Of a stretch of 53,499 bases of DNA, positions 44,189-53,499 are shown piece by piece. A program made the position numbers and the translations under genes. Each line of letters opens with the position of its first letter. Position 1 is the stretch's first letter. The notes beneath the pieces are model-generated. The model saw only the letters and a program-made list of their open reading frames with translations, was not told the DNA's origin and searched no databases. Origin of the DNA: Zancudomyces culisetae (lineage: Eukaryota; Kickxellomycota; Harpellomycetes; Harpellales; Legeriomycetaceae); the NCBI GenBank assembly GCA_001969505.1, contig LSSK01000061.1, positions 1-53,499 of the forward strand, written 5' to 3'.

Positions 44189-44840
44189 TTTTTTTCCTTT
44201 GTGTATGTAACTTATATTTAGCCTTTGGTTGTGTTTTTTTCACCACTCGTTTTTCCTCTAGCTATTTATCCACTTGCTTGACTGAGGCACGCCTCTAATT
44301 TTTATAAGGTATTGCGATTGTTTTGGAGTTATGATACAGCTTCATGCATTACAGCGCAAAAGAAATTAGCGTATTCGTTAGCTCAAGTACCCTCGCTTAA
44401 ATTTTAGTTCGAGTTATGTGTTCAAGTATTATTTTATTTACGCTCCCCAGAACTATTCGTAATGTAATATACCGTCTATTATAACTGCTACATAAAACTG
44501 ATGTATTGTATTCACTATATATTTTTGGAATATAGGCTTTTTAAACAGGTCGATTGATTTGATATAGTACAGGGAATATCTATGTTTTATAGGATTTGGA
44601 ATTTTTTCTCTAAGCATGTTTCCTGAAATAATTCAGCCTGTGGACCTCCCAGCTACTAGAAAATCCTGGAAAAAAATGAAGAGCGTGAAAGCCTAAAGAA
44701 CAATAAGTGCGAAACACAAAAAAAAATAAACCAAGTGAAATATTTGGTTCGAGATGAATTATTTGATTCGCTATTATCTAATTTTTTGTAATGGGATATT
44801 TATTTAAGCTATCAAAAAAATTTTCATATCCCCCAATATT

Positions 44841-44875
44841 AACCAGCAAAAAAAAAGTTTTTTCTTTTGCTGGTT
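44841..44875. repeat. Perfect-arm inverted repeat (hairpin)
   Basis: Arms AACCAGCAAAA and TTTTGCTGGTT are exact reverse complements around an A/T-rich loop. It could be a structured RNA element, a palindromic mobile-element remnant or a replication-prone hairpin. Nothing nearby identifies it. Confidence 0.8.
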
Positions 44876-47800
44876 GAAAAGTAGGAAAAATTCCCGAAAT
44901 AAACTCAAGCAAGACGTTGCGTGTATGTTCAACCGGAGGAAAATTATGATAAAGAAGGGTTTAGGCTTCGTGTCTCTTCTCCAGTGTTTTTTTCATATGC
45001 CGGTTGCGCTTTATTTTTCACTTCTTAAAATACTGGGATTTTACTTCATATTGCAGATTTGCTAGTATCATCATTTTGTAGTTTTTTTCACAAACAGTAT
45101 TTTGGCATTTTACATGAATTATTTGTAAAACCGTCCCGCTATCTTGCAATAAAAAAAAAGTGAACTTGCTTTGTTACAACGTTAACTATACAGTTAACAG
45201 TGTGATATAAGCACTAAAATATCTGTCTGAAAAATTATTTTAGTATTAGAAGGAGTTCAGTTCTACAGCCGTAATAAAATCACAGTACAATCTTATCAAG
45301 ATAGGACCGATACCATTGTAGCTGTTTTTCGCAAACGCATTTTCCACCGATTCCCTAAAAAAAAGAATAATAAATTAGGACATTTCTCTGGTCTATTTGT
45401 ACTATATATACATCATACTATCAGCCTTTATAAAACTGTAAACCCATTTGCCAAATCTAAAAGCCGCAAATTAACTCGAACTTTTATTTGCTTGTATTAC
45501 CAGCACATTTCAGTAAAAATAAATATCGTGATTTTTTTATCCTAATTAAAATGTGCGAGTTATTAAAGATTCTATTAAGTTCATTTATATTTGTAACACT
45601 TTTAGTTTTATTTGTAATCTGCATTAGAAAAAATCATAAGACCTTTTGAAACTTGCGTCTTCTGCCTAATCGCTATTACGTACACAGTTTTTTTTAATCT
45701 GTTTTTTGCTGTTATACTGGGCTTTTTTAAGGCAATCTCTATAAAGTCGCGATAAATATGGGCTATCAATCTGGCTATAGATGACAAATAATAGAGCAGG
45801 TAATTACATGTCTTTTGCAACAAAAAGGTCAACCACAAGATTGCCTATCATAATCAATACAAGTAGTCAAAACCCTTTATTTTGAGATCCGTTGGTTAGC
45901 GCTTAACCGTCCACTGCCCCATAATACACTATTTTGGTTTGTCTCTTTCTTCAAGAAAGCTTGGAAAGGGTTGTGCATTGCCTATAAACCGAAGGCCTCG
46001 TTTTTGATTTTTTGGAAACTCATTGGGGAGGTTTTTTTTATTTTGTCTATTAGTACTTTACTTGCACTTGCTATTGTTCGATTTTTTTTGGAAACCCCCT
46101 ATATTAAATATTAGAAATGAGATCAAAGCCTATGCGGAAGTTATCAGTACATATTCTAGACAAAACGCATTATAGAGTTATATAAAACACATTTCTTTAA
46201 ACTAGCAAAGACATTGTTTTCTGGTTTTTTATCGTTAGAAGTAACAACGAAAAAGAGGCTCAACTATAGGTTTTAAACTGCAAACCGCCTCAATAGTAAG
46301 AATACAATCGGAAACTTGGTGAACAGTAAACAGTGATAATTCAAAAGGTGAAACTAATATCTAGCATCTAAAGTCTAAAATCTAAAAACCTCCATTAAGC
46401 GTGAATAAATGCTATCATTCTGACACTGCCGCTTCGTAACTAAAATTATTTTGAATCCTCTCTATCGATCCCTTCTCTTTTGCTGTCTCCTTATCCGTGC
46501 AAAAATGGTTTCCCTTAAGATTATGACAGCTTTTTATGTGGTAAATTACGTTTCTAACATGCTAACAGTGAACTTGGCATTCCGTTAAGCCTCAAATGGC
46601 TATGGTGCAGAGAAAATGCTTTGATAAATAAAAGATAAATAGATTGGTTGTAACCCCTTATTATATTTACATCTACTTTTCTTTGAGGCTTACACTAGCC
46701 AAAAAACATGCTCTGTGAATGACACGTATGTTTCTCCTGCAATATACGTTTGCTGGTCCCGTCAGATATCTTGAATACAACTTTCTGTGGTATAATTGTT
46801 GCTTTTTTTTTGCTAAAGCAAAAAACTGGTATTCACTTTAATTCCCAACCCAAATGTTTGAACTACCATTACATATTTCTGACCTATTTAGACGTTATTA
46901 GCTAACCAACAAGGAAACTAGACAAAAATTAGAAAACAGGCACAATTAAGTCCAATAGCTAAGCCACTTTTTGTTGCTACTACTTTCTTTTGGGGGGTGG
47001 GTATTCCCGACTCAAATAATGCCCCTTATTTCAATAAAATAAAATAAATAAAGATAACTGCTTTTTTTACCACGAATCCGATCTAATATTTACTGAGCAC
47101 CCTTGCAGTTAATAATTGAGGTAGTATGATACAAATGTTGAGTTTTTAAATGCTTTTTATTCGAGATACAAACTGAAATACTTTTACGTAGTTTGCGAGT
47201 AATTAAACTGAGGGCCTTTTGTTAGCCTATATCGAGAAGAATCATCTTGTGTGTAAATATGCACACATCAAAACAAAAACACCAGTATTGCTCGGGGAAT
47301 AGCACCTGAAACTTTTTCTTGAAAACGATCTATTTGGTAGCCAAACACTATATGTAACTCAAAACCCACTAATTTGCACTTCCTTGATCCAAAGCCCAAC
47401 CACTAAAAGAATATAATTCTGATACGTATGTTTGAAAAATGCAGCTTAAGGACTTTAGCTTCCCAAGCTAATACACAAATAAATTTTTTGCACAGGTAAT
47501 ATATTTTTTAGAGGCACAGCAGCGCCGTGTATTTATTGTAGACTAGGTGTCTTTGTGGCTAGGAAAGGGTAGCAGGTTTTCAAGAAAATCGTGCGTTTTT
47601 TTGGTATAAAAAAATGGTTAAAAAACAAAAATACAAGCATTGGTAGCACATAGTCTGTATTTTCATTTATCTCAGTCTGTGGAGTGGTGTAAAATGTATA
47701 TATGCGTTTATATACACCACATGTATTATGAGAATGTAAATAGATGTAATTACCGTTTATAAGACACAAACCTGTGTTGTGTTTATTTTTTGCTTTGTTT

Positions 47801-50800
47801 GTGAAATGTAAATTGTACTACCAAAATCAATATCAAAATCAAAATTAAAACGGGTGCAATAAAAATAATAGTAATGAGAACAAGTGTATTAACTACTCGC
47901 TTTTGGTGTTTTATCTTGATTTCTTTTGATCTCATAGTCTTTTTTTCATTAAAGTGCCTTTTGAACATGCTTTAGATAAGATACGCTCAATACTTTTTTT
48001 TTACATCGTAGCGTAAAACTTTATTACCAGGCTCAATACACGCTTTGAAATAGAGTTATGATGTCGCATACGTCATATCAGCGAGATAGACCTCAATATT
48101 TTTTTCTATAAGATCGTACGATATTTCTATGTAAAGGTTTTGGGACAACCAAGTGCTATTTAGTGGCTACAGGATTTGCTTACAAGATAAGCATGGTGTT
48201 TAGAGCACCTTTTCATACACAAGCTTCGCACGTGTATTTTCGCGGTTAAACATCCAGATGGCGCTTGTATTGATGTTTAGTAAGTGTTTAATTTAAATTA
48301 TGTAAATTAAATGTTCGTATATTTTAACAATTGCAGATATGCTCGATCGTGAGAACCTTTGGAAGTCACAGTGATTGGTAGCACACCACATTCATCCCTC
48401 CCTTCTTTCAAAAAAAATGGTGTGATATATCTCAATTTTTTATAGACTTTTTCCCTCTTTGCATTGGCTGGCTTTTGGTTTAGTGAAGCTTTATGTATAT
48501 GTATTTTCACTTATTTTCCAAACTTGATTTTTTTTAGCGTTGGAGGGGGCAGAAGATGGGGTTGCCTTTGGTTAACATTGGTAATATAATCATTACCTAA
48601 CCGGTGAGTTTCTTTTTTTATCTTCCGCGTTGTAATACTGGTAGAACATTTCATCAGTGATTTTTCAGCATTTTAGTCATTTATCATTGTTACTAATAAT
48701 ATCAAAACTTCATTATTATTAATTTCTAATATTTTTTATGGAAACAAAAATAATTTTGTAAATCTCTGCAATTCTTTGATGATTTGGCGGCTATTTGTTA
48801 TGTGTCAACAAATGCAACATAAACCACATTACACAAATCTTACAAAATGTTCTCGAGTCTTAGACTATTTCAATGCTACTTTGGTTGTTGTGTTCTGGCT
48901 AATCCTTCTCAACTAAACCTATGCTAATGCGAATGTTAATGCTCAAGCTACTAAAAACATTGTTCATACAAAATGTGCCCATTGATTTCCTTTAGTTCCT
49001 TATTCAAATTACCATTAACTCAATATAGCAAGCTATGAAATGGATGAAATATATTCCTTCTGGGCTATTTCGTATTTAGTTAAGCCTTCGTTACAGTTAC
49101 AATAAATATGTCTGTTTTTTATCATTAATATATCTAGCTCTGCAATCCGATGATTGCATCTGTATCAACTTTCCCTGTTCCCATTTCTCTTTTATTTTTT
49201 GATCTGCTGTATATTTTAGTGCTGCTTTCAGATTGTGTAGCACGTTTTTTTGTAAATAAATCAGGTCATAATTTTTTTTTCAAAGTTTGCAATCCTTACT
49301 ATGGTCTGATTTTTTTTAAATACACATGTGATAATCAAGACAAACTGATATAATTTTATTGGTGTAGTTTGTGCCCTATCAAAACAAAAATCCATTATAT
49401 TCAATGATGATATTGCGATATGTGGGGGCCGAAATTAGGTAAGCTGAGAACATGTACTACCAGCAACTACAGAGATATGATGAAGCTATAAACTAAACAA
49501 TGATAGCATATTTTGAATTAGCTCATAATACATGGATTAGGAGCACGTCTGTGGGAGGAAGAGTAGGAGGAGGATGGATGTGTATTTTAGCCTATAACAA
49601 GCATACTGCTCTTAAAATGCAAACTGCAATTACTGTCTCCTCCTTGTAGTGTCTACCCCAGTTTGCAAAGTAACAAAAACTTCAGTTTGCTTAAATAAAA
49701 AAATTTTGTTGGCAAAATCTGTGCAAACCAGGTTGACAACCAAGCCGTCTACCCTTTGTATGTTTTTTTTTCCTGCGCGTTCCCTATACGTACAGACAAC
49801 ATCCTTAGTTTTGAAGAAAATCTAGGGAATGGCTTTATCCGTTGCTAATGTATGTTTTTATGTAGACATAAAGCCATGTAATTAAGGTAAATGTGCGAAT
49901 ACGTTAGCATAAACGCTTTTTCTAGTTTTACACCGATGACTATAATCCTCCCCCACCGCATAAATCACCTCACCTCACTTTTGGCTGTGAGTGTTATAAC
50001 ACATGAAGTGCCAAATATATAAGTCAAAATCACTACGTTGTTACTTTTGAATCAGTTCTTCAGGTAAAAGGCATGTCAACATTTATATAAAACAGCTACT
50101 ATAATTTTGTGTTTTACATTATCTTTGTTAATATAATGCTCTATAAAGATAGGCTAATAGATAGCCTACAGTTTTAGTAACTAAATAAAATTTCAACACC
50201 ATCTCACAAATAGCAACATTTCTGGATGTGGTGCCTTTGATGCTTACCAGAATTTGTGGTTGTAAAGCGACCCAAACTCTGTGTGTAATATAAAATATCG
50301 ATTATACGTATAGTAATTAGTGTACCTAACCATCATAGTCCTGGACAGGCTGTTATTCTTCTGTGAACTACATTGGATTTGCAGTTACTGGAACTATTTT
50401 TTATTGACTTTTGTTGTCCAGAAGTTTAGTTGTGTCTGAAGAAAATTTATATAAATATTTACTCTACCATAGCCCAAAAAATAGGCGTTTCCAATTTACC
50501 TATAATTTTAAAGATTATACAAAAATTTTTGGTGCTGCTACAAGCCTTTACATAGCTCCTTCAAGTGGGTGTTCATAAACATAAAAAAGTGTCTATTTAT
50601 TTCTCAGGGCTAATAGCATATATATACATCATTAGAAATTGTTTTCAGAAAAAATCAACTGAATGTAAACCTGAAAGCGTAGTTTTTGAATGGGGTTTGT
50701 GTAACACCTCTAAAAAAAACAATCGTGGTAAAATAACACCCCAAACGAGTGCAAAAGTAACCTATGCTAAGATATCGGCAGATTATGCATTAAAAATAAG

Positions 50801-53233
50801 TTTAACCTTTCTCAGTAATTTTTGAAACGCCTTGTGATATAAATAGAAGACATGCAAATCTTCTTTATAATCCAATCCAAGCTTGCCAATATAGAGAATT
50901 TTTGTAAACTAAAACGTTTTGTAATTTGAATTTGTACTAATTGTATTTAATTTACCCAAAATACTGCAATGCATTTAGCTATTCGGATGTAATACACGAT
51001 TTTGTTGTACAGCACCGTGTTAAACACCTGCTGATACCAAAGTATGATTAATTCGATGAGGTAATTTTCTCAGTAAACAAATTTACTGTTGTTTTAGCGA
51101 ACTCTACATACAGAAATACTATTATTTTATAAAAAAGAATGAAACATGTGTATTTTTTAATGATATACTAACCAAGCACTAATAGATGAACCCCAACAAA
51201 TTGTGATAATCCTTGAATGACTAATTATATGGGTACAATTGATAGTTTTTTGTGCCGATTGATATTTCATACTACATACATGCGTTTATGGGTAAAAAAA
51301 AATAAAAAAGAACAATTCGTTTTTATGGGATTGTAGATGTTTATACCTCTTACTTTTATACTTCATGGAAAAGGGAAAATGTAAAAATTTGTTTGAAGCT
51401 TTTTTTTGAAGCTTTAAATTTTAAACTAGTTAACAATCTATATAGGTTTTGCTTAAAAATTCAACGTAATTATACAACTCAATGCAATTATCTCCTAGAC
51501 CTAGTTATCTAGAACCCTAAAGCACAGGGAATATAGCTAATCGGAACTAGCCACACATTCATGTTTAGCGCATCTCTTGTACAACGTGTCTACTCACATT
51601 ATGCCGCAGTTCAAAATATTTGAGCACTATTTTTTTTATAATAAAGGTGCCTCTATCCATAATGCAGCAACAGAATAAATTAGTCACAACCCCATCCCAT
51701 AGCGTTTATAGAACTTAGTAATCAGGATTTCCGCTTCTATGTAGAAAAAAAAGTATTGAGCGTATTTTATTTCAAACATGCTCAAAAAGTGCTTACGTGA
51801 GAAAAAAAACACTATAGGATAAAATGAAATCCAGAAAAAAGGCCAAAAATGAGTAAGGGATATTAAAGTAATCTGCTCGAATAGACAATTGTTATTGTTA
51901 TTGCTATTGTTAACTTGATTTCTTGAAATCCCAGAATTTTTTTTTTTTGAATTCTGTTTATCTTCTCTTTATTGCTGACCCACATGTCATTTAGGTAAGA
52001 AAAATCTAGCCTTAAACAACAAAAGGAATACTATGATTATAAGGTATGATTCTTGCATTAGTGGCGAATCTAGTCAGACTATCCATTTATTGGCGTAGAG
52101 ATGACACTATTTAAAACTGCGAACTATACTATCCATCCCAGCAGATATATTTAATTCATACAGAATGTTCCAAATAAGACACTTCCTTGAATAGATCTTA
52201 TATTCTGTACGAGTATTAAATGCATTGTTTGGAATATGAGCTTTTCTGTTATTTTTTTGAATATATGATTGTTTGTATATATTATTACCTTGTGTTATTT
52301 TCATATGTTTATCATTTTTTAAAACCTCACACGAACATAGAACAAGTTAGTAATAATACGAATTTCAAGTCGGTAGAAACACAAAAAGGCATAAACAATC
52401 ACAACAGAAGAGGTAAATGTGGTAAATAATGTGGAGATGGGCTAAGAAAGTTGTATAGCTGGGGGTCTTAATTTTTAGTTCTCACATACCAAAAGACGAA
52501 AAATTACACCACTATAAGGACATGACCACTTTGTGGGTTTAAGAAAAGTTTTATCGCTGATATATATTTTTTAATGGTCAAAATGTCAAAAATAAAAAAT
52601 AAAAGTTATAGCTCAAATTCGATGTATTTTTGCGTCACTACGAAGCACATAAAGCATATATGCATTTGGAATGATGACGAGAATGTTACTGATTTACTAA
52701 TTTACTCATCAACTGGTGGTTGTATGTATCACCAATGCAAAATTACTGGCTTAGCGGAAACAATGATGTCTGAAGTTGGTAAAATCGAAAATCGCCAATG
52801 ACAGCTGTAAAACCCACTTCTATCTTTTTTTTCAGCGAATTGATTTTAGTTTTGCAATCTTTACCCGGATTTGGATCTCCAGTTAAAGATGACAAACATA
52901 TTAAGTGCTCTGATTGTTTTAAACACTGAATAGACAGACTCCTGTTGCACTTAATCTTTGAAAAAGGTGTTCGGAAGTTTCTATAAAACCTTTTTCCATC
53001 GCTATTCCGTAAATAATGAATAGAAAATTTGACAGGCATTGTATCTCATGTCTATTCTAAAACTTTTTTTAAAGAATGGAATGGCTCTTTGCTTAAACTG
53101 GGCCCATAATCTTTGGGAAATAATCTAGAACGCAACAGATCATCATATTACGGAGCCTATAATAGCTTGGCTCTAAAATTTACTTTTAAAGTAAAAGGAC
53201 CTTTTTGACACCAAAGTTGTGAGCGTGGGGATG

Positions 53234-53276
53234 TGCATACACATACACATGTATATGTATATGTGTATGTCTGTAC
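53234..53276. repeat. Alternating purine-pyrimidine palindrome
   Basis: A CATACACATACACAT half is followed by a GTATATGTATATGTGTATG half, making an imperfect inverted repeat of strictly alternating type, prone to cruciform or Z-DNA. Confidence 0.75.
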
Positions 53277-53499
53277 GTGTACGTGGAGTCGCAAATACCC
53301 AGTTGCCTAAATTAAAAAGAACAAAAAAGCTATTAAAAAACACAGAAAAGGCGGATTTGGTCATGAAGGTGTGTTTATTTTAGGCCTATACGCACTTTTT
53401 AGGCGTTTGATGTCACTGCTAGTGCCTATACATAGAATCCATCTAGCCAAGTGAAAGGGCGTTGGAAACTCATTTGTTTGTTTTGTTTGAAAAATAAAA

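Larger units (their letters stand above)
44189..53499. other. Long gene-poor AT-rich region
   Basis: More than 9 kb contain no frame above about 100 codons and none that looks coding. Features seen are a hairpin at 44841-44875, smaller A/T hairpins (near 46805-46826), TTG/TTA microsatellite near 51888-51911, and a CA/TG palindrome near 53235-53275. The frames at 50565-50825, 52574-52801 and 52743-53039 (minus) are less hydrophobic than chance frames here but carry no motif I recognise. No telomere repeat, centromere-like tandem array, tRNA or transposon end pair is visible. The proximal few hundred bases are the promoter of the SREBP-class gene. Confidence 0.6.

Noticed and set aside
50565-50825. 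86-codon frame, less hydrophobic than its surroundings
   Set aside because: No recognisable domain, weak start and no neighbouring exons; could be a decayed fragment but this cannot be supported.
52743-53039. 98-codon minus-strand frame with scattered Cys and Lys, considered as a retroelement fragment
   Set aside because: No zinc-knuckle, integrase, RNase H or reverse transcriptase motif is visible and no terminal repeat flanks it.

Overview
This is nuclear DNA from a fungus. The coding regions are interrupted by short GT-AG spliceosomal introns (about 76 to 195 bp), the intergenic DNA is strongly AT-rich with long A/T tracts, and the gene set is fungal: an AA11-type chitin-active LPMO, a Ubp14/USP5-type deubiquitinase, a forkhead regulator, an SREBP-class bHLH protein and a heterotrimeric G-protein gamma subunit. 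AT richness, compact introns and a chitin-directed secretome would fit an early-diverging lineage (Zoopagomycota/Kickxellomycotina, for example the arthropod-gut Harpellales). That placement is inference; no taxonomic marker was examined.

Layout. 1-833: a 3'-truncated low-complexity regulator-like gene on the minus strand, followed by almost 6 kb without a convincing gene. 6.6-13.6 kb: a secreted cysteine-repeat surface protein, a rhodanese, cyclophilin A and the secreted LPMO, separated by long spacers. 14.4-20 kb: a two-exon G-gamma gene next to a scaffold gap flanked by near-identical copies of its first exon, then USP5/Ubp14 overlapping tail-to-tail with CIAO1 (Fe-S targeting). 21-25.7 kb: phosphoserine aminotransferase and a forkhead factor. 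29.4-31.8 kb: a three-exon long-chain acyl-CoA synthetase. 33.6-34 kb: a small DAP1-like protein. 34.4-44.2 kb is gene-dense: SNAPC4-like Myb protein, XAP5/FAM50 (with a 605-bp gap inside its acidic exon), Cactin and an SREBP-like bHLH factor. 44.2-53.5 kb: over 9 kb of AT-rich DNA without a supportable gene.

Functional links. SNAPC4 (snRNA transcription), XAP5 and Cactin (both spliceosome-associated) lie side by side, and XAP5 and Cactin start divergently 300 bp apart. USP5 and CIAO1 must make overlapping antisense 3' ends. The LPMO and the cysteine-repeat protein are both secretory and may act at a chitinous or host surface. Several genes (G-gamma, the CIAO1 first exon, the USP5 5' exons, all XAP5 exons but the last, the 5' exons of the acyl-CoA synthetase) become visible only after splicing by eye; the exon lengths add up to whole reading frames wherever no gap intervenes.

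No tRNA, rRNA, recognisable snRNA, CRISPR array or intact transposon was seen by eye. The most unusual candidates are the pacifastin/VWC-like repeat protein, the fungal DAP1-like protein and the splicing-gene cluster.
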